From Breoghania sp. (lineage in GTDB: Bacteria > Pseudomonadota > Alphaproteobacteria > Rhizobiales > Stappiaceae): DNA of 64,000 nt. Shown in pieces: positions 1 to 8,779 of this stretch. Numbering within the stretch: the stretch's first letter is position 1; each line of letters begins with the position of its first letter. The stretch covers positions 434,001 through 498,000 of the forward strand of contig NZ_OY771475.1 in assembly GCF_963674635.1 (NCBI RefSeq). The letters are read 5' to 3'. A program made the translations under genes and the position numbers. The notes beneath the pieces are model-generated. The model saw only the letters and a program-made list of their open reading frames with translations, searched no databases and was not told the origin of the DNA.

Positions 1-104
1 CCGCCACGATAATTTCGTAGCTTTCGAGGGCTGATCCAGCCGCCCGTGCAGTTCTGTCTGCACGTTCACCCAAGATGCAGACACTCCAACCGCAGGAGGA
101 GACC

Positions 105-1520
105 GTGGCCGAGACATTGCCTGTCGATGCTGCCGATTCCGAGCCTGTGGATCTGGAATTCCGCGATGAAGACGGATACGTCTCGCGCGAATTCGTGGCG
201 CTTGTGGAGCAGGCGGTCGAGGCGGAAGACGCCGAATCCACGCTTGCTCTGGCCGGGGATCTGCACGAAGCCGATCTCGGCGACCTGATCGAAACGCTCC
301 ATGCGGACGATCAGGCGAAGCTGATCCGCCTGCTGGGCGACGCCTTCGATTTCACGGTTCTGACCGAGCTTGATGATTCCGTCCGTGCTCGCATCCTGGG
401 CGAAATGCCCGCCAGCGACGTGGCGGAGGGCATCGGCGATCTTGATTCGGATGATGCGGTCTACATTCTGGAAGACCTCGATCAGGCCGATCAGGAAGCG
501 ATTCTTCAGGAGCTGAAGCAATCCGACCGTCTGCAGTTGCGCCGGGCTCTGGATTATCCGGAAGAAACGGCCGGTCGACGGATGCAGAGCGACTTTGTCG
601 CCGTGCCGCCGTTCTGGACCATCGGACAGACAATCGACTACCTGCGCGAAAGCGATTCCCTGCCGGACGATTTTTATCAGATCTACGTCATCGATCCGGG
701 TTTCCGGCTGATGGGAACGGTTGCGCTCGACAAGCTCCTGCGCACCGGGCGCAGCGATCCGATCAGCGGAATCATGGGCGAGCCCATTCACGCCATTCAG
801 GCCACCGAAGATCAGGAAGAGGTGGCGACGACATTCGAACGCTACAACCTGATCTCCGCGGCGGTGGTGGATGAGGCCGACCGCCTGGTCGGCGTCTTGA
901 CGGTCGATGACATCGTTGACGTCATCCAGGCGGAGGCGGAGGAGGACATCTTCGCGCTGGCCGGTGTCGGCGGCGATGCGGAGATCTCGGATTCGGTGGT
1001 CGAAACCGTGCGCGGCCGCTTCGTGTGGCTGGTGGTCAATCTGGGCACAGCGGTGCTCGCGTCGCTGGTCATCGGTTTGTTTGACGCCACCATTCAGCAA
1101 ATGGTCGCGCTGGCCGTTCTCATGCCCATTGTGGCCTCCATGGGCGGCAATGCGGGCACCCAGACCATGACAGTCGCGGTGCGCGCGCTGGCGACCCGTG
1201 ATCTGGGCAGTTTCAACACGATGCGGATCATCATGCGTGAGACCGCGGTCGGGTTCATCAACGGTGTCCTGTTCGCGGTCCTGATGGGCCTCGTGGCGGG
1301 GCTGTGGTTCTCCGACCCCAATCTGGGCGGGCTCATCGCGGCGGCAATGGTCATCAACATGCTTGCCGCGGGTATGGCGGGCATTCTCATCCCCATCATG
1401 CTCGACAAGCTGAACATCGACCCGGCCGTTGCCTCCTCCGTCTTCGTGACCACGGTGACGGATGTGGTCGGCTTTTTCGCCTTTCTCGGCCTTGCCACAT
1501 GGTGGTTCGGGCTCGGCTGA
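105..1520 (+). CDS. mgtE: Magnesium transporter MgtE
   Basis: Inner-membrane Mg2+ channel/transporter. The protein has an acidic N-terminal MgtE_N superhelical domain (about residues 20-145), a CBS pair (about 150-265) that senses cytosolic Mg2+, and a C-terminal pore domain with about five membrane helices. The pore signature GGNAGTQ is present. I place the start at GTG 105 because AGGAGG lies at 94-99, five bases upstream. An in-frame ATG at 75 would add ten residues but has no ribosome-binding site. Length (471 residues) suits the family. It is the first complete gene in the window; bases 1-104 hold no recognisable gene. Family assignment is firm; the start is an inference. Confidence 0.95.
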   Translation: MAETLPVDAADSEPVDLEFRDEDGYVSREFVALVEQAVEAEDAESTLALAGDLHEADLGDLIETLHADDQAKLIRLLGDAFDFTVLTELDDSVRARILGEMPASDVAEGIGDLDSDDAVYILEDLDQADQEAILQELKQSDRLQLRRALDYPEETAGRRMQSDFVAVPPFWTIGQTIDYLRESDSLPDDFYQIYVIDPGFRLMGTVALDKLLRTGRSDPISGIMGEPIHAIQATEDQEEVATTFERYNLISAAVVDEADRLVGVLTVDDIVDVIQAEAEEDIFALAGVGGDAEISDSVVETVRGRFVWLVVNLGTAVLASLVIGLFDATIQQMVALAVLMPIVASMGGNAGTQTMTVAVRALATRDLGSFNTMRIIMRETAVGFINGVLFAVLMGLVAGLWFSDPNLGGLIAAAMVINMLAAGMAGILIPIMLDKLNIDPAVASSVFVTTVTDVVGFFAFLGLATWWFGLG

Positions 1521-1555
1521 GCGCAGTCGCTCGGGGCGCGGTACAGGAGAAGACA

Positions 1556-1987
1556 ATGGTGGGCAAACCTCCGGCTATCGGCGGCATTCTGGAAACGGCG
1601 GTCTATGTCGATGACATGGAGGCCGCGCACACGTTTTATGGGGATGTGCTGGGGCTTGCGCGGATGGTGGAGGGCGATCGGCTCTTTGCCTATGACGCGG
1701 GGCCGGGGGAAACGTTGCTGGTGTTTCGGCGCGGCGTGACGTCGGAAGACATCGAGACGCCGGGTGGCATCGTGCCGGGGCATCATTGCGAAGGCCCCAG
1801 CCATTTCGCATTCAAGATCGCGCAGGCGGATCTCGATGCCTGGCGGGCTTATCTGCCGGAGGCCGGTGTTGAGATCATCAGCGAGGTGACATGGCCCGCA
1901 GGCGGGACTAGCCTCTATTTCAACGATCCTGACGGCAATGTTCTGGAAATGGCTGCCCCTGCGCTTTGGCCGAATTTTACCGGCTGA
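1556..1987 (+). CDS. VOC (glyoxalase/bleomycin-resistance fold) family protein
   Basis: A single VOC module of 143 residues. It opens with the typical beta-strand and 'DMEAAHTFYGDVLG' helix and ends with 'FNDPDGNVLEMA'. The conserved metal-site candidates are the His in 'GPSHFAFKI' and the Glu in 'NVLEMA'. VOC proteins include glyoxalases, ring-cleavage dioxygenases and resistance proteins, so the substrate cannot be read from sequence. Start at ATG 1556 is chosen because CAGGAGA lies just upstream; the frame stays open far upstream inside mgtE, but that part is an mgtE shadow. It lies 35 bases after mgtE and may be co-transcribed. Confidence 0.85.
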   Translation: MVGKPPAIGGILETAVYVDDMEAAHTFYGDVLGLARMVEGDRLFAYDAGPGETLLVFRRGVTSEDIETPGGIVPGHHCEGPSHFAFKIAQADLDAWRAYLPEAGVEIISEVTWPAGGTSLYFNDPDGNVLEMAAPALWPNFTG

Positions 1988-2114
1988 TCGCCGGGCATCG
2001 GCGCGCGGATTGCCCGCATGATTTGCCGTTTGCCTGCATTATGGGACTAGCGGCGCGATCGAATGGCCCATAGGTTTTCCTGGTCATTACCCAAAGGGAG
2101 CTTTGCGCCGCAAT

Positions 2115-2561
2115 ATGTCCGCCTCCATCACGATCCGTCCGCTCGCCCCCGAGGATCACGCCGACTGGCGTCGCTTGTGGAATGCCTATCTGGAGTTCTA
2201 CGAGACTGAAAAGCCGGAAGAGGTCTATGAGACCACCTGGAAGCGGCTAATGGATGCGGATGTCGACCCCAAGGGCTTCATTGCGCTCAATGACGAGGGG
2301 CAGGCGGTCGGCATCGTCCATTATCTCTTCCACGTCTCCGCATGGCTCGTGGGGCCGACCTGCTACATTCAGGACCTCTATGTGGACGGCAATGTGCGCG
2401 GTGGCGGTGTGGGGCGCAAGCTGATGGAGACCGTCTACAAGGCTGCCGACGAGGCTGGCGCTGAGAGCGTCTACTGGATGACGCAGCATTTCAACGAGAC
2501 CGCCCGCAAGCTGTATGACCGCATTGGCACACTGACGCCTTTTATCAAGTATGCGCGCTGA
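2115..2561 (+). CDS. GNAT family N-acetyltransferase
   Basis: A 148-residue GNAT-fold protein, predicted to move an acetyl group from acetyl-CoA to an unidentified amine. The acetyl-CoA pyrophosphate loop is visible as 'VRGGGVGRKL' following the beta-4 strand 'CYIQDLYVD'. The C-terminal part 'HFNETARKLYDRIG' is the usual GNAT helix alpha-4/beta-6 region. ATG 2115 is preferred over an in-frame TTG at 2103, which would sit only two bases from the GGGAG at 2096-2100. The 3' end of the gene, including the stop codon, is the first copy of a 31-bp tandem repeat. Confidence 0.85.
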   Translation: MSASITIRPLAPEDHADWRRLWNAYLEFYETEKPEEVYETTWKRLMDADVDPKGFIALNDEGQAVGIVHYLFHVSAWLVGPTCYIQDLYVDGNVRGGGVGRKLMETVYKAADEAGAESVYWMTQHFNETARKLYDRIGTLTPFIKYAR

Positions 2562-2629
2562 CGCGACGCGGGTTATCAAATATGCGCGCTGACGCGGCGC
2601 GGGCTATCAGATATGCGCGCAAAGGCGGC
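2543..2629 (+). repeat. 31-bp tandem repeat, about 2.7 copies
   Basis: Three consecutive copies begin at 2543, 2574 and 2605 (period 31). Each starts TATCA and contains TATGCGCGC; the first two also share GCTGACGCG. The first copy encodes the last residues of the upstream acetyltransferase and its TGA stop. The next two repeat that stop region in the intergenic DNA. The third copy is shortened and diverged. Looks like slipped-strand duplication of a gene end. Confidence 0.85.
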
Positions 2630-2740
2630 GTATCTTTTTGACTTTGCGCGCCGGGGAGGATCGGCGCGCCAAACCGGGGAACCGGATCTTAAGAAGAGGA
2701 TGGCGGACGGAAGATGGTTCGCCAGGGAGGAAAGACGCAT

Positions 2741-3913
2741 ATGATTCCCAACGCACCCGCCGGGTTCAATTTCAACCTCGGCGAGACCGCCGACATGCTG
2801 CGCGACAGCGTGCGCGCCTTCTCGCAGGATCGCATCGCGCCGCTGGCGGACAAGATCGATCGGGAAGACTGGTTCCCGATGGAGCTCTGGCCCCAGATGG
2901 GAGAGCTCGGCCTGCACGGCATTACCGTGGAAGAGGAATGGGGCGGGGCCGGCCTCGGTTATCTGGAACATTGTGTTGCGATGGAGGAGGTGAGCCGTGC
3001 CTCTGCCTCCATCGGCCTTTCCTATGGCGCGCATTCCAATCTGTGCGTGAACCAGATGCGCCGTTGGGGCAATGATGCCCAGAAGACCCGTTATCTCGGC
3101 AAGCTGATCTCAGGCGAGCATCTGGGCGCGCTTGCCATGTCGGAGCCAGGCGCCGGGTCCGACGTTGTTTCCATGAAGCTTCGGGCCGAAAAGAAGGGCG
3201 ATCGCTATGTCCTCAACGGCTCCAAGATGTGGATCACCAACGGGCCACAGGCGGACACGCTCATTGTCTATGCCAAGACCGATCCTGAGGCGGGCCCGCG
3301 TGGTATCACGGCCTTCATCATCGAGAAGGGCTTTGCCGGCTTCTCCGTTGCCCAGAAGCTCGACAAGCTCGGCATGCGCGGTTCGGAAACCGGGGAACTG
3401 GTTTTTCAAGACTGCGAAGTTCCGGAAGAAAATGTGCTCGGTGCCGTCGGCAAGGGGGTCAACATCCTCATGTCCGGCCTCGACTACGAACGCGCGGTGC
3501 TGGCGGCTGGCTCCATCGGCATCATGCAGGCGGCAATGGATGTGGTCATGCCCTACGTCCATGAGCGTGAACAGTTCGGTCAGGCCATCGGCACATTCCA
3601 GCTCGTGCAGGGCAAGCTGGCGGACATGTATGTCACGATGAACGCCAGCCGCGCCTATGTCTACGCCGTGGCGCAGGCCTGCGACCGCGGAGAGACGACG
3701 CGAGAGGACGCCGCGGGCGCCATTCTCTATGCAGCGGAAAACGCCACCAAGGTGGCGCTGGATGCGATCCAGCTGCTGGGCGGAAACGGCTATATCAACG
3801 AATATCCGACCGGCCGCCTGCTGCGCGATGCCAAGCTCTACGAAATCGGCGCGGGCACGAGCGAAATCCGCCGCATGCTGATTGGCCGTGAGCTCTATCA
3901 GAAGACCGCATGA
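2741..3913 (+). CDS. ivd: Isovaleryl-CoA dehydrogenase
   Basis: FAD-dependent acyl-CoA dehydrogenase of 390 residues, the usual length for IVD. It oxidises isovaleryl-CoA to 3-methylcrotonyl-CoA in leucine breakdown and passes electrons to ETF. Visible family features are '[10 protein letters not shown]' and 'KMWITNG' (FAD/substrate binding), the candidate catalytic Glu in '[12 protein letters not shown]', and '[13 protein letters not shown]' followed by '[17 protein letters not shown]' at the C-terminus. The Glu sits at the position used by IVD rather than the one used by medium-chain enzymes. Start at ATG 2741 is supported by AGGGAGG at 2724-2730. The next pathway enzyme genes, mccB and mccA, lie at 11.4 and 18.8 kb, so the leucine genes are not contiguous. 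Confidence 0.9.
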   Translation: MIPNAPAGFNFNLGETADMLRDSVRAFSQDRIAPLADKIDREDWFPMELWPQMGELGLHGITVEEEWGGAGLGYLEHCVAMEEVSRASASIGLSYGAHSNLCVNQMRRWGNDAQKTRYLGKLISGEHLGALAMSEPGAGSDVVSMKLRAEKKGDRYVLNGSKMWITNGPQADTLIVYAKTDPEAGPRGITAFIIEKGFAGFSVAQKLDKLGMRGSETGELVFQDCEVPEENVLGAVGKGVNILMSGLDYERAVLAAGSIGIMQAAMDVVMPYVHEREQFGQAIGTFQLVQGKLADMYVTMNASRAYVYAVAQACDRGETTREDAAGAILYAAENATKVALDAIQLLGGNGYINEYPTGRLLRDAKLYEIGAGTSEIRRMLIGRELYQKTA

Positions 3914-3941
3914 GCGGCGCACGGCGTCAATTCTCAAAAGA

Positions 3942-3974
3942 TCCCGCGACGTCCGGGAGTGCCGGTGTCGCGGG
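3942..3974. other. Strong hairpin downstream of ivd
   Basis: Perfect 9-bp arms TCCCGCGAC (3942-3950) and GTCGCGGGA (3966-3974) flank a 15-base loop. No T-run follows on the plus strand, while the minus strand reads into TCTTTTG. It may still protect the ivd mRNA end, but an intrinsic terminator on the plus strand is doubtful. Confidence 0.5.
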
Positions 3975-4104
3975 ACGAGATATTCAAGGCTTGAAATAAA
4001 TACTTAATCGGAGCTCTGTATGAACGGACATCATTGGAGGAAATGAGGCGTCGTCTGATGTTCCGGCGGTTGCTTTTAAACAGCAGAGTTAGAGCTGGCA
4101 GCAG

Positions 4105-5301
4105 ATGCAACTGGATGTTTTCACGATCCTGTTTCTGATGGCGTCGATCTCCCTGCTCGCGGCCTTCGGATTTGGTGTGGGGTGGCTGCGCCAGAAATCC
4201 GTATCTGAGCTGGGGCTTGCGGCCTGCACCTTTGCGCTCATTGGCCTCGGCGCCTATCTGCATCTTCCCTTTGAACATGTCCCGGCGCTGATCAGGGTCG
4301 ACGCAGCCAACACGATGTTCTTTGTGGCATTGGCGCTGGGGTGGAACGCGTTCCGGTTGATCGACAGCCGCCGGTTTCTGATCCTGCCTCTCGTTCTGCC
4401 CGGCGTTTTCTGGCTGTTGCTTTGCCGTGTGCCTAGCTTTCACGAGGACGTCACGCGGCAGATTGTTGTCGCCTCGTTCCTGATCAGTCTGTTGTTTTTG
4501 GGATATGTCCACGAGTTCAGACGCTCTTCCAGCGTCGGGGGCGCCGTCCGGGTGCTCTTGCTTGTGTCGGCCGGTGGGAATGTCATCGTCTTCGCTGCGC
4601 GCGCCGTCTATGCGCTCGTCGAGGCGCAGGGCCCAAGCCTGCTGTCGGGAAATGTCTGGATGGCCCTGTCCCTGGCAATCCCGTTGGTCTTCATCACCGG
4701 ACTGACATTTGGCGGCTTGTGGCTCTGGCAGGCCCGCGCGGTCGGGCTGCTGCAGCACGAAGTCGAAATCGACCCGTTGACGGGGATCTTGAACCGGCGG
4801 GCCTTTGAAAGGGGCGGCTGGGAGATGTTGAATTGCGCCACGCGCCAGAGGAAAAGCATGGCGTTGCTCCTGTTCGACATCGATCACTTCAAGGCGATCA
4901 ACGACCAGCTTGGCCATCTCGCGGGAGATCACGTCTTGCGAGAGCTTGCAGGGCTGGTGAAGCGGCAGCTTCGAAAGAACGATCTGCTCGCCCGTTATGG
5001 CGGGGAAGAGTTCGTGCTGCTTTTGGACGGAGCGCATCTCGGTGATGCGGTGGCCGTTGCCGACAAATTGCGTGTGCTGATCGCGGAAACCCCGATCATC
5101 TGGCAAAGCGGGTGTGTCAATCTGACGGTCAGCATCGGAGTTGCGGCCACGCAGGGCAAGGACTGTTCGCTGCTCGCACTTTTCGCTGAGGCAGATAACG
5201 CGCTTTACTGTGCAAAGCGTGCAGGCCGGAACCGGGTTACAACCGCCTCGACCGCGCGGGGCTCGTTCCGCTTCAAGCCGTCAGTTTCAAAGGCCGAGTG
5301 A
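4105..5301 (+). CDS. Membrane diguanylate cyclase (GGEEF), first of a tandem pair
   Basis: Predicted to make cyclic-di-GMP from two GTP. The first 210 or so residues form a six- to seven-helix membrane sensor, followed by a C-terminal GGDEF domain. The active-site motif is GGEEF at 299-303. The product-inhibition I-site RKND sits at 290-293, five residues before it. No EAL or HD-GYP domain is present. The membrane part is not a recognised MASE domain, and the input signal is unknown. The next gene is a close paralogue with the same architecture and the same motif position. Start ATG 4105 has only a weak ribosome-binding site. Confidence 0.88.
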   Translation: MQLDVFTILFLMASISLLAAFGFGVGWLRQKSVSELGLAACTFALIGLGAYLHLPFEHVPALIRVDAANTMFFVALALGWNAFRLIDSRRFLILPLVLPGVFWLLLCRVPSFHEDVTRQIVVASFLISLLFLGYVHEFRRSSSVGGAVRVLLLVSAGGNVIVFAARAVYALVEAQGPSLLSGNVWMALSLAIPLVFITGLTFGGLWLWQARAVGLLQHEVEIDPLTGILNRRAFERGGWEMLNCATRQRKSMALLLFDIDHFKAINDQLGHLAGDHVLRELAGLVKRQLRKNDLLARYGGEEFVLLLDGAHLGDAVAVADKLRVLIAETPIIWQSGCVNLTVSIGVAATQGKDCSLLALFAEADNALYCAKRAGRNRVTTASTARGSFRFKPSVSKAE

Positions 5302-5462
5302 ACGAGCGTTCATGTCGTCTTCTACCTTGTCGTTTATTACATAGGCTCGATTTGATTCAGGGATCGTATGTATCTCAAGTTTGACAACGCATCGGAAATC
5401 CTCTTTTTACCTTTCCAATAGGGGTTCGACTGCTGCCTGCCCGGTTCGGGAGAGGGGGGTTC

Positions 5463-6683
5463 ATGCGTCTCGACATTTTCACGATCCTGGTTCTGACGGC
5501 GATAATCTGCTTCGTGGCGGCAGCCGGTTTCGGCATCGCCTGGTGGCGGCATCGTTCGTATTCGGCACCAGGTATCGCCATGCTGACTTTTGGTCTTGGC
5601 GGAATTGGCGCCAGCTTGCTGGCTGCCAGAGGGCAGATCCCGGACGGGCTCAGCGTGGATGTCGGAAACTCCGTCACCTTTGCAGCCATGGGACTTGGCT
5701 GGAACGCGTTCCGGTTCGGCGACGGGCGAAAGATCCTCGTGACGCCCCTGGTGGTGGCTGTCGGAAGTTGGCTGATCCTTTGCCGGACGCCGTTTTTCGC
5801 AGAGAACATCTCCTTCCGCACGGCTTATGCCTCGTTGACCTTTGCGGCCTTTTCCGCCGGCTACTGTTTCGAATTCTGGCGCGCGCCATCTGTCCGGCCA
5901 ATGATCCGAAATCTGCTTCTCGCCTCGTCGGGCATCAATGTCGTGCTGTTCGTTGGACGGGCGATCTATTGTCTGATGACCGGAGAGCCTTCCGGTTTGC
6001 TGGAAGGCGACAACTGGTTGGCTGTGACAATCCTGGCTCCGGCTGTGTTTTTGACGGTGCTCGCTCTTTGCGGTCTCTGGTTGTGGCAGGAACGGATGTT
6101 CTGCGATCTGCAAAGTGCCGTCGAGCATGATCCTTTGACCGGAGTTCTCAATCGTCGTGCCTTCGACACGTCGGCGACAGCCCTTATCGATCGTGCGGCG
6201 GAAAAAGGCGAAGAGCTGGCCTTGCTGCTGATCGACATCGATCACTTCAAGTCTGTCAATGACCGCTTCGGGCATCTGGCTGGCGATCATGTGCTGCGCG
6301 CCTTTGCCGACGGCATTCAGAGCGAGCTTCGCAAGAATGATCTTCTGGCCCGATATGGTGGGGAGGAATTCGTGATCATCTTGCGCGGGGCCGGGCTGGA
6401 AGATGCGTCGCGGGTTGCGGAGAAGCTGCGCCAGAAAGTGAGCTCTCTTTGTCTGGACTGGCAGGGCACACCTGTTTCCCTGACTGCGAGTTTCGGCATT
6501 GCGACAACCAGTGATACGCGAATGTCGCTCTTTGAACTGATCGATCGCGCGGATCAGGGGCTTTATGGAGCCAAGGGGGCGGGGCGCAATCGTGTCTCCA
6601 CAATCGCGCCCGCAAAGCCTGCGTTCAGTGCGAAGAGGCGGGCCCCGAAGCGGCGCGGATCGCTTCCTGCCTCTGTTTCGTGA
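5463..6683 (+). CDS. Membrane diguanylate cyclase (GGEEF), second of a tandem pair
   Basis: A 406-residue paralogue of the preceding gene: multi-helix N-terminal membrane region, then GGDEF domain with GGEEF at residues 299-303 and the I-site RKND just upstream. Both proteins begin with nearly the same sequence ('MRLDIFTIL' here, 'MQLDVFTIL' upstream) and share the catalytic core 'LRKNDLLARYGGEEFV'. A strong GGGAGAGGGGGG ribosome-binding site precedes ATG 5463. The short basic C-terminal tail differs from the first copy. The pair most likely arose by tandem duplication; the 161-base gap suggests separate or partly separate control. Confidence 0.88.
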   Translation: MRLDIFTILVLTAIICFVAAAGFGIAWWRHRSYSAPGIAMLTFGLGGIGASLLAARGQIPDGLSVDVGNSVTFAAMGLGWNAFRFGDGRKILVTPLVVAVGSWLILCRTPFFAENISFRTAYASLTFAAFSAGYCFEFWRAPSVRPMIRNLLLASSGINVVLFVGRAIYCLMTGEPSGLLEGDNWLAVTILAPAVFLTVLALCGLWLWQERMFCDLQSAVEHDPLTGVLNRRAFDTSATALIDRAAEKGEELALLLIDIDHFKSVNDRFGHLAGDHVLRAFADGIQSELRKNDLLARYGGEEFVIILRGAGLEDASRVAEKLRQKVSSLCLDWQGTPVSLTASFGIATTSDTRMSLFELIDRADQGLYGAKGAGRNRVSTIAPAKPAFSAKRRAPKRRGSLPASVS

Positions 6684-7034
6684 GGTGATGGCATGTCTCC
6701 AGAACCCATGGGGCGTTTTCTTGCGCCTCGGTTCGAAGCGGGTTTGGGCTGGATTTTTCCCGGTCCCGCCCTTTATTCCTGTCCACAATTTCCCATGTGT
6801 GCGTGACAGATTGTCGGCGTTGCCGCAGGCCGCGATGCGGCGGCGCGCTCGGCGCGCGCCTGCGTGGCGGGGCTTTGCGGAAGATTTCGCGCCCGTGGAG
6901 ACCCGTTGCTAACCTTTTTGACCAAAAGGTTTGGTGCAGATGGTTTGCGAGGCGCGCCGGCATCGCCTACACATGGAATCGGAAAACGGGGCGGCCCACG
7001 TGGCCGCCTGCAATCAACGGAGCCTATCCAGCGC
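6684..7034. other. Gene-free region upstream of the ClpP-family gene
   Basis: No convincing gene on either strand. Two inverted repeats stand out. AACCTTTT/AAAAGGTT is at 6911-6918/6924-6931 with a 5-base loop. GGCGGCC/GGCCGCC is at 6990-6996/7002-7008 around CACGT and ends 26 bases before the start codon at 7035. The second could be an operator or a 5'-UTR hairpin of the protease gene. No promoter close to consensus was recognised. Confidence 0.45.
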
Positions 7035-7655
7035 ATGAACAGTTATTTCACGTCGGTTCCTTCGCACCTCGATGACGAGGACCAGGACGAGGAAAAGACC
7101 AAGACGCCTGGGTCCATCCAGGTCGACAAGCATCTTTTTGAATCGCGCACGGTGCTCATTACCGGTCAGATTTCGATGGAGCTTGCGCGCGATGTGTGCG
7201 CACGCCTGCTGGCTTTGGCCCAGGTCTCCAACGATCCGATCACGGTGATTGTGTCTTCGCCGGGCGGCCACGTTGAATCGGGTGACATGATCCATGACAC
7301 GATCAAGTTCATCACCCCGAAGGTTCGCATTCTCGGCATGGGTTGGGTGGCGAGCGCGGGTGCCCTGATCTACGTCTCGGTCCCCAAGGAAGATCGCTAC
7401 TGCACACCCAACACCCGTTTCCTCCTGCACCAACCCTCCGGTGGTGCAGGCGGCCCGGCGACCGATATCGAGATCCAGGCGCGCGAGATGCTGCGCATGC
7501 GTGAGCGCCTCAACAAGATCTTTTCCGTCGCCACCGGTCAGCCGCTGGAGCGGATCGACAAGGACACCGACCGCGACTACTGGATGTCGCCGGAAGAGGC
7601 CATCGAGTACGGTCTGGTCGGCAAGGTCGTGACCGAAGCCAGCGATCTGGGTTAG
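7035..7655 (+). CDS. clpP: ClpP-family serine protease subunit
   Basis: A 206-residue ClpP homologue; ClpP assembles into heptameric rings that degrade unfolded proteins delivered by Clp ATPases. All three catalytic residues are recognisable: the Ser in 'GWVASAGA', the His in 'FLLHQPSGG', and the Asp in 'DTDRDYWMS'. The region around the active serine (GWVASAGAL) departs from the usual GQAASMGA, so this is a divergent, probably secondary ClpP. I start at ATG 7035 because homology begins about 30 residues later. It is not next to clpX; clpS-clpA lie 20 kb away. The hairpin at 7690-7710 could end its transcript. Confidence 0.88.
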   Translation: MNSYFTSVPSHLDDEDQDEEKTKTPGSIQVDKHLFESRTVLITGQISMELARDVCARLLALAQVSNDPITVIVSSPGGHVESGDMIHDTIKFITPKVRILGMGWVASAGALIYVSVPKEDRYCTPNTRFLLHQPSGGAGGPATDIEIQAREMLRMRERLNKIFSVATGQPLERIDKDTDRDYWMSPEEAIEYGLVGKVVTEASDLG

Positions 7656-7669
7656 GACGGCGCGGCTCG

Positions 7670-8035
7670 ATGGATTTGAAATCTGATATGCAGCGGGCAA
7701 TGCCCGCTGCATTCTTTCGCGCACTGACTTGCGCCACGTTCTTTCTCACCACCGCTTACGCGTCCGCGCAGTCGCCTTATCACATGCGCTACAAGGCGCT
7801 TGGCAACCTCGTGCTGAACGTGGAAATGGATCCGGATTCCCAGGTCGCCGGGCGTGTGCGCGCTGGCACCAAGGGGATCAAATTGCACTGGTGCGAACCG
7901 GACATACCGCTGGATGCCTGGAACGAGGCCACGGATTTCGCCGCCCGTCACACTCTGCTCGCGGGGCGGTGGTGCCAGGTCGAAATCGGCAATATCGTCG
8001 GCAATGTCCGTGCGGAGATGCTCAGCCCCGAATAG
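7670..8035 (+). CDS. Small secreted hypothetical protein
   Basis: A 121-residue protein with a plausible signal peptide: a hydrophobic stretch 'ALTCATFFLTTAYASA' with an ASA-like cleavage site at about residue 33. The mature part has two cysteines (in 'LHWCEPD' and 'GRWCQVE') that could form a disulfide in the periplasm. I recognise no family. ATG 7670 has AGGA 13 bases upstream, a little far; ATGs at 7688 and 7700 are alternatives but lie inside a perfect hairpin. Either the hairpin controls translation of this gene or the true start differs. Confidence 0.6.
   Translation: MDLKSDMQRAMPAAFFRALTCATFFLTTAYASAQSPYHMRYKALGNLVLNVEMDPDSQVAGRVRAGTKGIKLHWCEPDIPLDAWNEATDFAARHTLLAGRWCQVEIGNIVGNVRAEMLSPE
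7690..7710 (+). terminator. Perfect hairpin after clpP, probable terminator
   Basis: GCAGCGGGC (7690-7698), a 3-base loop and GCCCGCTGC (7702-7710), followed by ATTCTTTC. It sits 35 bases after the clpP stop. It overlaps the 5' coding part of the small secreted protein gene, so it may attenuate that gene rather than simply end clpP. Confidence 0.55.
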
Positions 8036-8163
8036 CCGAAGAAGACACGGAGCCGCTTTCTGGCGGTACGGTGGCGATGAATATGAAAGCCGGGCAATAC
8101 AGGTCATCGGAATGACCGGCATTGCCGGGCTTTTCTTTTGAAAAAGAAAGCTGCGTCGACGTC

Positions 8164-8529
8164 TCAGGCGAGCTGGCGTTCCAGCACATAGTCGCGCATC
8201 AGCTCTATGACGGCCTGTGACTCGCTGCACAAAGCCGGTTCGACGGAGTGCGCCTGAAGGGCTGTGTGGAAATGGTTGGCGAAGCGGCTGTAATGGTGGT
8301 CGCTGGTCAGAAGGGTTTGAAAGTCGCGCCGAATGGAACTGCCTTCGTAATAGGGCGAGCCTCCGAAGACGAACACCAGAAGCGATTCCAGCCTGTCGGC
8401 GAGCCAGGATCGTTCGATCCTGTCCAGCTCCTCGGCCAGAATGTCGTCATGGCTCATCTGGTTGAGAAGTATAAGGGCGAAGTGTCTCATTTTCTCGCGT
8501 CCGCCCAGTCTTAAATAGAGCGTCGTCAT
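8164..8529 (-). CDS. Truncated-hemoglobin-like protein lacking the proximal histidine
   Basis: About 121 residues from ATG 8529; in-frame starts at 8583 and 8613 (GTG) are possible. The layout matches 2-over-2 truncated hemoglobins: the start 'LYLRLGG' corresponds to the usual 'YDKIGG/LYERLGG', and 'VFGGSPYYEG' to the conserved 'LGGPxxYTG' before helix F. The F-helix position that normally carries the heme-binding His (MKxxH or MRxxH) reads 'SIRRDF', that is Phe at about residue 70. The B10 Tyr is also absent. I infer a globin fold that does not bind heme in the usual way. The family link is by eye and needs a profile or structure check. It is probably monocistronic. Confidence 0.6.
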   Translation of the reverse strand: MTTLYLRLGGREKMRHFALILLNQMSHDDILAEELDRIERSWLADRLESLLVFVFGGSPYYEGSSIRRDFQTLLTSDHHYSRFANHFHTALQAHSVEPALCSESQAVIELMRDYVLERQLA

Positions 8530-8779
8530 TTCATACCCCGGAAAATGTCCAGTGAATGCGTATGTGTCAGTTATTGCCCGCATGAGATCGCCCGCGCATG
8601 TTTGTATACGCACAAGGATCCCGGAGGGGAGTGCTTGAGGCCCGCAGCCGATAAGAAGCTAATCATCTCTGTGCGGTCGTAACTGTGACTAATCTCACTT
8701 TATTTGCTGAATAGATTACCGTTACGGCCTTCCGAAGGGGCGGTAATCGGGAGAAAATGCAGGGTCTTTGTAAAAAATG

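Noticed and set aside
66..1556. Long minus-strand ORF of 496 residues antisense to mgtE
   Set aside because: It overlaps mgtE fully and is Arg/Gly/His-rich with no family; a shadow of the high-GC coding strand.
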